Assembly (NCBI GenBank): GCA_014650415.1
Contig: BMUX01000007.1
Location: 1-64,000, forward strand
DNA: 64,000 nt
Direction of reading: 5' to 3'
Source of the DNA: Streptomyces spiroverticillatus
GTDB taxonomy: Bacteria; Actinomycetota; Actinomycetes; Streptomycetales; Streptomycetaceae
Part shown: piece by piece, positions 51,370 through 60,943 of the stretch
Numbering within the stretch: the stretch's first letter is position 1
Layout of the letters: the number at the start of each line of letters is the position of its first letter
Program-made: the position numbers and the translations under genes
The notes under the pieces: model-generated
Database searches by the model: none
The model's input: the letters and a program-made list of their open reading frames with translations, nothing else
Told to the model about the DNA's origin: nothing

Positions 51370-52602
51370 ATGCGCACTTACCGTGAACTGTTCCGGCAGC
51401 CGGAGTTCACTCCGCTGTTCCTGGTCGCCTCCACGAGGTCGGCGGCGCAGACTGTGACGGGTCTGGCCCTCGGCGTCCACATCTACTCCGCCACCGGCTC
51501 CCCGCTGCTGTCCTCGCTCGCCATGTTCGGCCCCTCGCTCGCCCAACTCATCGGCGCTTCCACGCTGTTGAGCGCCGCCGACCGCGTTCCGCCGCGCGCC
51601 GCGCTCACCGGCATCTGGCTGGTGTTCGCGGTGGCCACCGCGATCCAGGCGATACCGGGGCTGCCGGTGGGGGCCTCCTTCGCGGTCCTGCTGACGCTGG
51701 GGATGTTCGCCTCCCTCAGCGGGGGAGTGACGTACGGACTCCTCCACGAGATCCTCCCCAAGGACGGCTTCCTGATCGGCCGATCCGTGATCAACATGTC
51801 CAACGGGGCCACCCAGATCCTGGGCTTCGCCGCCGGCGGACTGCTCGTCACCCTGCTGTCGCCGCCCGTCACGCTGCTGGTGGGCGCCGGAATGTTCCTC
51901 GCGGCGGCGGCACTCGCGCGCTTCGGCCTGAGCCGCAGGCCCGCGCGGGCGCAGGGCCGGGCGTCGATCGCCGCGACCTGGCGCACGAACGGGGTGCTGT
52001 GGTCCTCCCGGCCCCGCCGCTACGTCTACCTCATGCTGTGCGTGCCCAACGGGCTGATCGTGGGGTGCGAGTCCCTGTACGTCCCGTACGAACCGGCTTA
52101 CGCGGGGCTGCTGTTCGCGAGCGCGGCCGGCGGGATGCTGGTCGGCGACACGGTGGTCGGCCGGTTCGTGCCGACCCGGTGGCGGGTGCGGGGCGGGCCG
52201 ATGCTGCGGCTGCTGCTCGCCGCGCCGTACCTGGTCTTCTTCCTGCGGCCGCCGCTGGGGGTGGCGGTGGGGGTGGTCTTCGTCGCCTCGATCGGCTTCG
52301 CGGCGACGCTGCTGCTCCAGGAGCGGCTGCTGGCGCTGACCCCGGACACCCTGAGCGGGCACGCGCTGGGGTTGCACGGATCGGGGATGCTGGCGATGCA
52401 GGGGGTGGGTGCGGCGCTGGCGGGGGCGGTGGCGCAGGTGGTTCCCGTGGGGGTGGCGATGGGGGTGATGGCGGGGGTGTCGGTGGTCGTCACGCTGGGG
52501 CTGGAGAGGGGCGTGCGGGCCGGGAGGGGCATCCCGGGCGAGGTGCCCGGTTCCGGTGGGGTGCCGGGGCCCGTGCCCGTTGCGGGCGAGGCCGTGTCGT
52601 AG
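51370..52602 (+). CDS. MFS transporter
   Basis: 410 residues, about 11-12 membrane segments; starts MRTYRELFRQPEFTPLFLVA, a typical beginning of DHA-type MFS exporters in this genus. The loop between helices is short and the last about 30 residues (GIPGEVPGSGGVPGPVPVAG) are a Gly-Pro-rich tail. Probably exports drugs or metabolites under the control of the divergent ArsR-like regulator. Confidence 0.9.
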   Translation: MRTYRELFRQPEFTPLFLVASTRSAAQTVTGLALGVHIYSATGSPLLSSLAMFGPSLAQLIGASTLLSAADRVPPRAALTGIWLVFAVATAIQAIPGLPVGASFAVLLTLGMFASLSGGVTYGLLHEILPKDGFLIGRSVINMSNGATQILGFAAGGLLVTLLSPPVTLLVGAGMFLAAAALARFGLSRRPARAQGRASIAATWRTNGVLWSSRPRRYVYLMLCVPNGLIVGCESLYVPYEPAYAGLLFASAAGGMLVGDTVVGRFVPTRWRVRGGPMLRLLLAAPYLVFFLRPPLGVAVGVVFVASIGFAATLLLQERLLALTPDTLSGHALGLHGSGMLAMQGVGAALAGAVAQVVPVGVAMGVMAGVSVVVTLGLERGVRAGRGIPGEVPGSGGVPGPVPVAGEAVS

Positions 52603-52617
52603 TTCGTGCCCGGAACC

Positions 52618-52642
52618 GGGGCGGGGTTTTTCTCCCCGCCCC
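52618..52642. terminator. Bidirectional terminator with T-rich loop
   Basis: 9-bp perfect stem GGGGCGGGG/CCCCGCCCC (52618-52626 with 52634-52642), loop TTTTTCT, between the convergent MFS and Nudix genes. Confidence 0.85.
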
Positions 52643-52657
52643 GCCTCTCTGACGGGG

Positions 52658-53164
52658 CTAGCCCACCCTGCGGCCGTTCTCCAGTTCCGCCGCGCCCGTG
52701 CCGTCGGTGAGGGCGGCGAGGGCGGCCAGGATGCGGGGGCCGAGGCGGTTCAGGGCGTGGGCCGGGATCTCGTCGACCGGGATCAGGCGCCAGGAGAGCA
52801 GCTCCTCCTCCTGGAGACGGATGGCGGCGAGCTGTGCCGCGTCCAGGACTCCGCCGTCGTACAGGTACGCCACGATCGGCGGCCGGTCCGGACTCTGCGC
52901 CCAGTCCACGGCGAGGAGGCGACCCGGTTCGATGTCCAGGCCGATCTCCTCCAGGGTCTCCCGCCGCGCCCCTTCCCGGGGCGTCTCGCCCGTGTCCGAC
53001 TCGACCGTGCCGCCGGGCAGCACCCACCCCTCCCGGTAGTTCGGCTCGACCATCAGCACCCGGCCCTCCTCGTCCCGGAAGAGCACGGCTGCCCCGGCGA
53101 GCACGCGGGGCAGCGAGGCGATGTAGGTGGCGTAGTCCTGGATGTGCTGGGTTCCCTGGGTCAC
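52658..53164 (-). CDS. Nudix hydrolase
   Basis: 168 residues. Complete Nudix box GGTVESDTGETPREGARRET followed by LEEIGL (GX5EX7REUXEEXGU). The stretch VEPNYREGWVLPGGTVE is common in actinobacterial NUDIX proteins that act on nucleoside diphosphate compounds. Metal-dependent pyrophosphate cleavage is expected; the substrate is open. Divergent from the SUKH-like gene with 86 bp between. Confidence 0.93.
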   Translation of the reverse strand: MTQGTQHIQDYATYIASLPRVLAGAAVLFRDEEGRVLMVEPNYREGWVLPGGTVESDTGETPREGARRETLEEIGLDIEPGRLLAVDWAQSPDRPPIVAYLYDGGVLDAAQLAAIRLQEEELLSWRLIPVDEIPAHALNRLGPRILAALAALTDGTGAAELENGRRVG

Positions 53165-53250
53165 CCGGACACCCTACAAACCGCCCTTGTACGCTCGCTC
53201 GCAATCGCAACCGGGGGGGGGCGCCCGCAAGGGCGGAGGAGGGGACACAC

Positions 53251-55572
53251 GTGCTGGTGGACTTCGAGACGGAACGGCTGGGCGGGGCGCTCGCGGAGGG
53301 CGGGGTCACCCTCGCCACCGAGGACTCGCTGCCCCCCGACTGGCCTCTGGACCGGCAGGCCCGCGCCTTCCTCACCACGGTCGGCCTGCCCCGCGAGGCC
53401 CCCCTGATGCGCTTCGACGTCGACGGCGACCTGCCCGAGCGCGCGAAGGGGCGTCAGATCGGCTCGTACAGCTTCCTGCCCGGCTCGTACGCGATCGTCC
53501 TCGACGGCAGGACCGGCCGGGTGTACGTCGAGGACGCCATCAGCGGCACGCACAAGCTGCTGGCGAGCGACCTCTCCTCCCTCGTCCACCTCTGCGAACT
53601 CGTCGCCATGCTCCGCCCAGACACCGGGCGCTTCGACCGCCGCACCGCCGACTGCGGACCCGGGGCCGTCGCCGCGATGCAGCGCGGGATGCTGGAACTC
53701 GTCGCCGACACGGATCCCGTCCTGCTCGACCCCGCCGACGACATATCGACTTTCTGGCGCACGCAGATGGTGATGCGCCCCCTCGCCTGGATCGCCCGCC
53801 CCGGGGACGACGGGCTCGCCTTCGACCTGTCGGGCGGCTTCCTGGAGGACGAGTTCACGACGTACGACATCCAGCGGTACGAGGACGAGTCCCTGCCCGC
53901 GCTCCTCACCCACGCCCCCACCCGGCACTTCCTGCGCACCCACGGCCTGGTCCGGGAGGCGAGGCCGGTGTCCCTGAGCGAGCTTGCCGAGCCGTGGGAG
54001 GACGACGGCCAGGGCTACGGAACCCCGCCCCGCGCCGAGAAGATGATCAGTCTCGGCGGGATCGTCGAGGACACCGAACTCCTCCTGGAGGGCGACACCG
54101 GACGCCTCTACGGGTGGCACGCGGACGACGTCCTCATCCCCCTCAACACGGACGTCTCCGCGCTCGCTTTCACCGCCTGGGCCCTCCCGCAGATCCGCCG
54201 CCTCGACGCCGTTCACCGCTTCACCGAGGACGACCACCTGACGGCCGCCGCCACCTTCACCGAACTCCTCGCCTCCGTCGACCCGTTCGGGGCGCGCCCG
54301 GAGGCGGAGAACATCTGGCCCAGCCACGTCGAGGACGTCGTCATGGAGGCGATTTCCGCGCCCTGGACGAACGAGGAACGGCCGCTGCGTGTTCCGTACG
54401 ACCGGCCGCGCGCCGAATCCGTTTACGGGGCGGAGGGGCTGGTCACGGCCACCGACTTCCCGGCGGACCTGCGGCACGCGCCCACCCGGGCCTTCCTCGC
54501 CGAGGTGGGACTGCCGCGCGAGGCGCCGCTGCTGCGGTTCGACCTGGGCCTTCAGGAGGCGGGGCCGAGCGGGTTCTTCCGGCTCGGCTCGTTCTCGTAC
54601 AACGAGAAGCAGCTCATTCTGCTGGAGGGCGAGACCGGCCGGGTCTTCGCCACCGAATATTGGTACTCGGGTCAACTCACTCCCGAGGAACTGGAGTTGC
54701 TGGCCTCCGACGTGTCCACGCTGTCGTACCTCACCGAGGCCGTGGCCCGGATGCGGCCCGACAGCGGACCGTACGCGCGCGACCGGGTGCAGTGCGGGGC
54801 GCACGTCGTGGAGGCGCTCCAGGAGGAGATGCTGAGAGTGGTCCGGGACTGCGACCCCCGGCTGCTCCAGCCGTGGGAGGGCGTCTCAGAATTCTGGCGG
54901 CAGCAGATGCTGGTGCGGCCGCTGGTGTGGATCGGCGGCCCGGGGCGGGACGGTCTGCTGTACGAACTGGACGGTGAGGTGCTCGACGCCGACCTGACGG
55001 ACGGCTACGGGCGCGTGTATGGGAAGACGGAGACCGACCTGCCCGCCGCGCTCACGCACACAGCCACCCGCCGCCACCTGCTGGAGACGGGCCTCGCCGA
55101 CGTCGACACCGCCTTCCTGGAGATGGAATGCGTTGAGCTCCCGACGGTCGCGCAGGTATACGAACGCGAGGAGGACCCCTCGGCGAGCTTCTACACGGAG
55201 TTCGACTACGACGAGGAGGACTACCCCCGCCCCGACGGGGCCGAGGGCATCGTCCGGCTCGGCGTGATCGTCGAGGACGGGGCGGTGCTGCTCGACGGCG
55301 CCACGGGCCGGGTGTACGGACGCTACATGGACGACGGCACCGAGTACCCGATGAACGCCGACATCTCCGCCTACAACCTCACCGTCTGGCTGATCGGCCG
55401 CGTCCGCAGACTCTCCGCCGAGGGCCGCATCGGCGACGAACACCGGATGCTGGTCGAGACGTTGCTCGACACGCTGGCCATGGTCGACCCCGGGGCGTAT
55501 CCGCACCCGAATGCCGATGTGCAGTGGCACTTCTATCTGGGCGACGACCAGGTGGAGCACCTCGCCGGCTGA
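53251..55572 (+). CDS. Four-unit SUKH-4-like immunity-type protein
   Basis: 773 residues from GTG 53251 (GGAGGAGGGG upstream). Repeating units of about 190 residues with the pattern 'trap-FL-x-GLPREAP, Gly-rich strand, LLxGxTGRVY, SxDxSxL': unit A (about 20-195), B (about 205-385), C (about 390-570), D (about 575-773). A and C are most alike (VGLPREAPLMRFDV, VGLPREAPLLRFDL; both have FWRxQMxxRPLxWI); B and D share the second pattern (LTHAPTRHFL, LTHTATRRHL; GDTGRLYG, GATGRVYG). So an A-B pair was duplicated. SUKH-4 proteins are usually single-domain immunity proteins against polymorphic toxins; no toxin gene is next to it. Probable cytosolic scaffold or multi-target immunity factor, uncertain. 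Confidence 0.8.
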   Translation: MLVDFETERLGGALAEGGVTLATEDSLPPDWPLDRQARAFLTTVGLPREAPLMRFDVDGDLPERAKGRQIGSYSFLPGSYAIVLDGRTGRVYVEDAISGTHKLLASDLSSLVHLCELVAMLRPDTGRFDRRTADCGPGAVAAMQRGMLELVADTDPVLLDPADDISTFWRTQMVMRPLAWIARPGDDGLAFDLSGGFLEDEFTTYDIQRYEDESLPALLTHAPTRHFLRTHGLVREARPVSLSELAEPWEDDGQGYGTPPRAEKMISLGGIVEDTELLLEGDTGRLYGWHADDVLIPLNTDVSALAFTAWALPQIRRLDAVHRFTEDDHLTAAATFTELLASVDPFGARPEAENIWPSHVEDVVMEAISAPWTNEERPLRVPYDRPRAESVYGAEGLVTATDFPADLRHAPTRAFLAEVGLPREAPLLRFDLGLQEAGPSGFFRLGSFSYNEKQLILLEGETGRVFATEYWYSGQLTPEELELLASDVSTLSYLTEAVARMRPDSGPYARDRVQCGAHVVEALQEEMLRVVRDCDPRLLQPWEGVSEFWRQQMLVRPLVWIGGPGRDGLLYELDGEVLDADLTDGYGRVYGKTETDLPAALTHTATRRHLLETGLADVDTAFLEMECVELPTVAQVYEREEDPSASFYTEFDYDEEDYPRPDGAEGIVRLGVIVEDGAVLLDGATGRVYGRYMDDGTEYPMNADISAYNLTVWLIGRVRRLSAEGRIGDEHRMLVETLLDTLAMVDPGAYPHPNADVQWHFYLGDDQVEHLAG

Positions 55573-55580
55573 ACATGCGG

Positions 55581-55611
55581 CAGGGGCGCGGCAGTCGACG
55601 CCGCGCCCCTG
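55581..55611. terminator. Bidirectional terminator hairpin
   Basis: Perfect 12-bp stem CAGGGGCGCGGC/GCCGCGCCCCTG (55581-55592 with 55600-55611) with a 7-nt loop, between the convergent SUKH-like and BCCT genes. Confidence 0.85.
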
Positions 55612-55628
55612 TAGCTACGTACCCAACC

Positions 55629-57335
55629 TCAGTCGTCCGTACGGGACTTGGCCGCCCGGCGCAGCCTCGGGTGCCGCCGATCAGGCCCCTGCTCGGTGAT
55701 CGCGTCGCCGACCATCGCCCGCACCGCGTCCCGCAGTCCGTGCAGCGCGTGGTGGCGGGCCGGGCCCGCGCCCGGGTCCTCGCGCAGCTCCTTCACCAGC
55801 GCCCAGCACAGGCCGAGCATGACCAGGACGAAGGGCAGGGCGACCAGGATCGTCGCCGTCTGGAGGGAGTTCAGGCCGCCCGCGACCAGCAGTCCGGCCG
55901 CGACCGCCGCCATCAGCACGCCCCACAGCACCACCAGCCAGGTCGGCGGGTGCAGCGCGCCCCGGCTGGTCAGCGAGCCCATCACCAGGGACGCCGAGTC
56001 GGCGCTGGTGATGAAGTACGTCATGACCAGCAGCATCGCGATGACCGAGGTGACCGTACCGAGCGGCAGCGCGTCGAGCAGCGCGAACAGCGAGGCCTCC
56101 GCGCCGTCCTTGATCGAGCCGGCCATGTCGGCCACCCCGGTGTCGTCCAGGCGCAGCGCGGAGCCGCCCATCACGCAGAACCACACCACCGTCGCGCCGC
56201 TGGGCACCAGCAGCACGCCGATCAGGAACTCGCGGATGCTGCGGCCCTTGGAGATCCGGGCGATGAACGTGCCGACGAACGGGGCCCAGGACAGCCACCA
56301 CGCCCAGTAGAAGATCGTCCAGGTGCCCAGCCACTCGCTGTCGCCGAACGCGCCGGTCCGGGTCGCCATCGGCAGCAGGTTGTTCAGGTAGCCGCCGATC
56401 GAGGCGGGGATCGCGTCCAGGATGAACACGGTCGGTCCCAGGACGAACACGAACAGCATCAGCAGCGCGGCCAGCACGATGTTGATTGTGCTGAGCCACT
56501 TCACACCCTTGTGCAGACCGGAGAAGGCGGACAGCACGAACGCCGCCGACAGCGAGCCGATGATGATCAGCTCGACGGTCTGGCTGTCCTCGATGCCGGT
56601 GACGATGTTGAGGCCCTTGGAGACCTGGAGGGCGCCGAGGCCGAGGCTGGTGGCGGTGCCGAAGACGGTCGCGAACACGGCCAGCAGGTCGATGACCTTG
56701 CCCTGCCAGCCGTCCGCGCGCTTCTCCCCGAGCAGCGGCACGAACGCCGAACTCATCCTGTTTCCGCGGCCCTTGCGGAAGGTGGCGTACGCGAGGGCGA
56801 GACCGGCGACGCCGTAGATCGCCCACGGGCCCAGCGTCCAGTGGAAGAACGAGTACTCCAGGGCCGCGCGCGCCGCGTCGCCGGTGCCGGGCTTGGCACC
56901 GCTGCCGGGGGGCGGGGTGAGGTAGTGCTGAAGCGGTTCTCCGACACCGTAGAACATCAACCCGATGCCCATGCCGGCGCTGAACATCATCGCGATCCAG
57001 GCCAGGTTCGTGAACTCGGGCTCGGAGTCGTCCTTGCCGAGCCGGATCCGGCCGAAGCGGCTGAAGGCGATGCACAGGCACATCAGCAGGAACACGTCGG
57101 CGGCGATGACGAACAGCCAGGCGAAGTTGTTGAGCACCCAGGCCAGGGCGGACGACGAGGCGCTCTCGAAGGAGTCCTTGCCGAGGAAGGCCCAGGCGAC
57201 GACGGCGGCCACGGCGAGTACGCCGATGACGATCACCGTGTGGTCGGGCCTGCCGTCGGCCGCGGGGTGGGTTTCCGCCTCCCCGGCGGAAGGTTCCGGG
57301 GGCGGCTGCGGTGGATCAAGGGATTCCGTACTCAT
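55629..57335 (-). CDS. BCCT-family betaine/choline/carnitine transporter
   Basis: 568 residues from ATG 57335 (AAGGTG 9 bp upstream; ATG 57344 would add three residues). 12 membrane segments; the BCCT hallmark segments are present: MMFSAGMGIGLMFYGVGEPL and the Trp-rich FYWAWWLSWAPFVGTFIARI. Takes up quaternary ammonium compounds such as glycine betaine with Na+ or H+, for osmotic protection or as nutrients. The C-terminal about 50 residues are charged and cytoplasmic, often the osmosensing part. Confidence 0.95.
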   Translation of the reverse strand: MSTESLDPPQPPPEPSAGEAETHPAADGRPDHTVIVIGVLAVAAVVAWAFLGKDSFESASSSALAWVLNNFAWLFVIAADVFLLMCLCIAFSRFGRIRLGKDDSEPEFTNLAWIAMMFSAGMGIGLMFYGVGEPLQHYLTPPPGSGAKPGTGDAARAALEYSFFHWTLGPWAIYGVAGLALAYATFRKGRGNRMSSAFVPLLGEKRADGWQGKVIDLLAVFATVFGTATSLGLGALQVSKGLNIVTGIEDSQTVELIIIGSLSAAFVLSAFSGLHKGVKWLSTINIVLAALLMLFVFVLGPTVFILDAIPASIGGYLNNLLPMATRTGAFGDSEWLGTWTIFYWAWWLSWAPFVGTFIARISKGRSIREFLIGVLLVPSGATVVWFCVMGGSALRLDDTGVADMAGSIKDGAEASLFALLDALPLGTVTSVIAMLLVMTYFITSADSASLVMGSLTSRGALHPPTWLVVLWGVLMAAVAAGLLVAGGLNSLQTATILVALPFVLVMLGLCWALVKELREDPGAGPARHHALHGLRDAVRAMVGDAITEQGPDRRHPRLRRAAKSRTDD

Positions 57336-57509
57336 GCCGCACACCTTATGGTGCTCAATGTCGTGATATGGGGGGTTGGCGCGCCGTCAGAAGGGGTGCG
57401 GAGGGCGTGCGATGGGTTTCAGCATGCGGAATCGGTCATGGGCAGGGGGTGGACAAGGCGGTTAAGGTCGGGTCGGCGCGACTGCCTGTTCGAAAGCAAG
57501 GGATGCAAG

Positions 57510-58697
57510 GTGGCGGACGGAGCAGCAAAGAGTGGGGCGAGCGAGGCGACCGGTGCGAAGGCACGGGTGCTGATCGCCGCCGACAAGTTCAAGGGCTCGC
57601 TGACGGCCGTACAGGTCGCCGAGCGGGTCACGGCCGGACTGCTCAGGGCGGTCCCCGGGGTCGAGGTCGAGTCCCTGCCGGTCGCCGACGGCGGCGACGG
57701 CACCGTGGCGGCGGCGGTCGCCGCGGGCTTCGAACGCCGGGAGGTACGGGTCACGGGCCCGCGCGGCGAGGGCCTGACGGCGACGTACGCCTTCCGCGAG
57801 TCGGACGGCACGGCCGTGGTGGAGATGGCGGAGGCCTCCGGCCTCCAGCACCTCCCCGCCGGTGTCTTCGCCCCCCTGACGGCCACCACGTACGGCTCGG
57901 GCGAGCTGCTGCGGGCGGCGCTGGACGCGGGCGCGAAGACGATCGTGTTCGGCGTGGGCGGCAGCGCGACGACGGACGGCGGGGCCGGGATGCTGGCCGC
58001 GCTGGGCGCACGCTTCCTGGACGCGGACGGCAACCCGGTGGGCCCGGGCGGCGGCCCGCTGGCCGACGTCGCTTCCGTGGACCTCTCCGGTCTCGACGGG
58101 CGCTTCGGCGCGGCCGGGGGCGTGGACCTGATCCTGGCCAGCGACGTGGACAACCCCCTCACCGGCCCCAAGGGCGCCCCGGCGGTCTACGGCCCCCAGA
58201 AGGGCGCCTCGCCGGAGGACGTCGCGACCCTGGACCGGGCCCTGGCGCACTTCGCGTCGGTCCTCGGCCCGGCGGCGGGCGGCCCGGACGTGGCGGACTC
58301 GCCGGGTGCGGGGGCCGCGGGCGGCATCGGCTACGGAGCCCTCACGGCCCTCGGCGCCCGCTTCCGCCCCGGTATCGAGGTGATGCTCGACGTCCTGGGC
58401 TTCGCGCCGGCGCTGGACCGGGCCACCCTGGTCATCACCGGCGAAGGCTCCCTCGACGAGCAGACCCTGCACGGCAAGGCCCCCGCCGGGGTGGCTTCCG
58501 CCGCACGCGCGGCGGGCGTGGAGGTCGTCGCGGTCTGCGGCCGCCTGGCCCTGCCGGAATCGGCCCTGACCGCGGCCGGAATCAGTCGCGCCTACGCCCT
58601 CAGCGCGCTGGAACCGGACCCGGCGAAGAGCATGGCCCAGGCCGGGCCCCTCCTGGAGCAGGTCGCGGAGACCATCGGCCGGGACTTCCTGGCGTAG
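57510..58697 (+). CDS. Glycerate kinase (GarK type)
   Basis: 395 residues from GTG 57510 (AAGGGA about 8 bp upstream). VLIAADKFKGSLTAVQVAER at the N-terminus, LPVADGGDGTVAAAVAAGFE and VFGVGGSATTDGGAGMLAAL are glycerate-kinase-1 family marks; EGSLDEQTLHGKAPAGVA is the C-terminal signature. Phosphorylates glycerate with ATP. Divergent from the BCCT gene; followed by a strong terminator. No glyoxylate or tartronate pathway genes are adjacent. Confidence 0.95.
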   Translation: MADGAAKSGASEATGAKARVLIAADKFKGSLTAVQVAERVTAGLLRAVPGVEVESLPVADGGDGTVAAAVAAGFERREVRVTGPRGEGLTATYAFRESDGTAVVEMAEASGLQHLPAGVFAPLTATTYGSGELLRAALDAGAKTIVFGVGGSATTDGGAGMLAALGARFLDADGNPVGPGGGPLADVASVDLSGLDGRFGAAGGVDLILASDVDNPLTGPKGAPAVYGPQKGASPEDVATLDRALAHFASVLGPAAGGPDVADSPGAGAAGGIGYGALTALGARFRPGIEVMLDVLGFAPALDRATLVITGEGSLDEQTLHGKAPAGVASAARAAGVEVVAVCGRLALPESALTAAGISRAYALSALEPDPAKSMAQAGPLLEQVAETIGRDFLA

Positions 58698-58703
58698 CCG
58701 GTA

Positions 58704-58747
58704 CGGGGCGGGGACGGCTGCCCGGAGGGCGTGCCGTCCCCGCCCCG
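58704..58747. terminator. Bidirectional terminator, 15-bp stem
   Basis: Perfect 15-bp stem (58704-58718 with 58733-58747) and 14-nt loop between the convergent glycerate kinase and nitroreductase genes. Confidence 0.9.
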
Positions 58748-58758
58748 CAGCATGCGAC

Positions 58759-59466
58759 CTACCACCGGTCCCGGTGGAGGACCTCCGCCACGGGCTTGCG
58801 GCGGACCGGCCCGAAGTTCCCCTTCGGCCACCCCACCGGAATCACCGCGAACGTGTTCATCGCCTCGGGGATCCCCAGCACCGCCTTCCACTCCCGCTCC
58901 AGCATCAGGTGCCAGATCGTGATGTTCGCCGCCAACCCCACCCCCCGCGCCGCCAACAGCAGGTTCTGCACCCCGGGGTACACGCACGACCCCTCCGCCA
59001 ACGTCTGGAACCGCTCCTGCGTGCTCGCCATCTGCGCGAGCCCCTCCGGCCCCAGCGCAGCCGCCGAGGCCGCCAGCCCCTCCTCGTCCACCCGGGGCTC
59101 CGGGAACTGGTAGCAGGGGATGATCACCGCAGGAGTCTGTGCGAAGTGGTCCCGCTGGTAGCGGATCGCCGCCACCATCCGCCCGTACGCCTCCTCGTCC
59201 ATCCCCTCCGGCGCGTACTTCCCCGTCGTCGCCAGATACGCGTCGACGCACCGCTCCCACAACGGCGCCAGCTCCGCCATCACTTGACGGTCCGTCACCA
59301 CCACGTACTGGAAGGCCTGCATGTTGCCCCCGCTCGGCCCCCACACGGCCGCCTGCACGAGCTGCTCCAGCAACTCCTCAGGCACGGGGTCGGACTTGAG
59401 GCGACGCATCGCGCGCATGGTGGACATGGTGTCGAAGAGCGCAGGCGCCTGCGCATCGTTAGTCAT
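58759..59466 (-). CDS. Nitroreductase-family FMN protein
   Basis: 235 residues from ATG 59466. The FMN-binding start is seen in MSTMRAMRRLKSDPVPEELL and AAVWGPSGGNMQAFQYVVVT; the C-terminal segment GVGLAANITIWHLMLEREWK, then PEAMNTFAVIPVGWP, is typical of the nitroreductase fold. Works with NAD(P)H on quinones, nitro compounds or enones. Physiological substrate unknown. 50 bp separate it from the PucR gene. Confidence 0.92.
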   Translation of the reverse strand: MTNDAQAPALFDTMSTMRAMRRLKSDPVPEELLEQLVQAAVWGPSGGNMQAFQYVVVTDRQVMAELAPLWERCVDAYLATTGKYAPEGMDEEAYGRMVAAIRYQRDHFAQTPAVIIPCYQFPEPRVDEEGLAASAAALGPEGLAQMASTQERFQTLAEGSCVYPGVQNLLLAARGVGLAANITIWHLMLEREWKAVLGIPEAMNTFAVIPVGWPKGNFGPVRRKPVAEVLHRDRW

Positions 59467-59516
59467 GATCGCGGAGTGTACGACCACCCCGGAACCGCCC
59501 CCCGGCCACCCCCGTC

Positions 59517-60719
59517 TCACCCCACCGACAACCGGAACGCGTCCAACGCCAACGTCATCTCCGTCAGATCCCGCGGCCGCGACAACGACCGCGACGTCAA
59601 CTGCTCAAGGCGCTTCAGCCGGTTGAACACCGTGTTCCGGTGGCAGTACAGCCGCGTCGCCGCCCGCCCCGCCGATCCCTCCGCCCCCAGCCACGCGTCC
59701 AGCGTCTCAAGGAGCACCGCCCGGTCGCCCGGATCGAGTGCCAGCAGCGGCCCGAACACCTCCGCCACCAGCCGCGCCGCCAGCTCCGGCTGACCCACCA
59801 CCAGCGCGGTGGGCAGCCGTTCGTCCAGCCGTACGATCCCGGTACCGCCCGGCGGCTGCGTCGCCCCGCAGGTGAGCAGCGCCGTCTCCGCCAGCCGTCG
59901 GGCCAGGCCGAGTTCGGCCAGTCCTTCCACTACCGGGCTCAGCCCGCCGGGGCCCGCGCACCGCCGTTCCAGCTCCGCCGCCAGCTCCCCGAGCCCCGCG
60001 TCGGGTCCCAGCGCCACCACCGCGATCTCGCAGTCGGTCCGCATCCGCCAGAAGAACCGCAGCCCGTCCGCCGCCGTCACCCGGTGGAAGCGCTCCCGCC
60101 GGTCCGCCCGCAGCACCGCCACCGCGTACCGGCCCTGCTCCGGCAGGTCGAGCCCGGCCGCCGCGTTCGCCACCACCGCCGCCGAGGTCCGCCCCTCCAG
60201 CAGGGCGTCCAGCAGCGCCTGCACGTGTTCGTCGCTGCGCCGCTGCATGTCCTCCTCGGTGCTGCGGTAGGCGTCCGCGACCGTGGCGGCCTGCCGGTCG
60301 ACGGCCGCCCACACCTGGGCCGCGGTGTGCACGAGCACCGGCAGTGCCTCGGGGTCCTTCGCCGAGACGATGTCCAGCAGCTCGTCCCACACCAGGTATC
60401 CGGCCTTGCGGTAGGCGTGCAGCAGCAGGTCCAGTTCGAGGCCCTGCTCCGCGCGCCGGCGGCCGAGCTGCCGGGCGAACTCCAGGTCCCGGCGGGGCGC
60501 CGACCGGGGTGCGGTGATGGCCTCGATCCCGTACCGCAGCGCCTCGTTGATCTGCTGCCAGTGTTCGTCTGCCGGTACCGCGACGTCGTATTGCGGGGAA
60601 TGTGCGCGGAGTCGGGTGATCAGCAGGTCCGTGAGGCGTCCGACGCGTGAGATCAGCACCTCGGACGCGGCTGCCAGCACCGTCCGCTCGTGGTCCGTGC
60701 GTGCTCTGCGACCGTCCAT
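59517..60719 (-). CDS. PucR/CdaR-type transcriptional regulator
   Basis: 400 residues from ATG 60719. The N-terminal half is helical (RsbR/GGDEF-like sensing region, LELDLLLHAYRKAGYLVWDE); the C-terminal PucR helix-turn-helix reads LLETLDAWLGAEGSAGRAAT then RLYCHRNTVFNRLKRLEQLT, the usual motif with HxNTVxxRL. Divergent from the branched-chain-type ABC operon with 224 bp between, so it is the likely regulator of that operon. Confidence 0.9.
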   Translation of the reverse strand: MDGRRARTDHERTVLAAASEVLISRVGRLTDLLITRLRAHSPQYDVAVPADEHWQQINEALRYGIEAITAPRSAPRRDLEFARQLGRRRAEQGLELDLLLHAYRKAGYLVWDELLDIVSAKDPEALPVLVHTAAQVWAAVDRQAATVADAYRSTEEDMQRRSDEHVQALLDALLEGRTSAAVVANAAAGLDLPEQGRYAVAVLRADRRERFHRVTAADGLRFFWRMRTDCEIAVVALGPDAGLGELAAELERRCAGPGGLSPVVEGLAELGLARRLAETALLTCGATQPPGGTGIVRLDERLPTALVVGQPELAARLVAEVFGPLLALDPGDRAVLLETLDAWLGAEGSAGRAATRLYCHRNTVFNRLKRLEQLTSRSLSRPRDLTEMTLALDAFRLSVG

Positions 60720-60943
60720 GACCGGTGAGGATGCCACCGCCGGGGCGAGGTGGACAGACCCGCTGTGCCCGTGCACAACGCCCCCGGTCCGGCACTGGTC
60801 ATCGGCAGCGATTCGGACGTACCCGCTGGACGGTTACACGTGTCGGGTGTTGGTGTGTGCCCCCACGGCGGCCCCCACAGTGGTCTGCCTGCGGCCCGCC
60901 CGCGTTCCGCCTGCGGTCCGCCGCCATGGAAGGAGCCGTTCCC

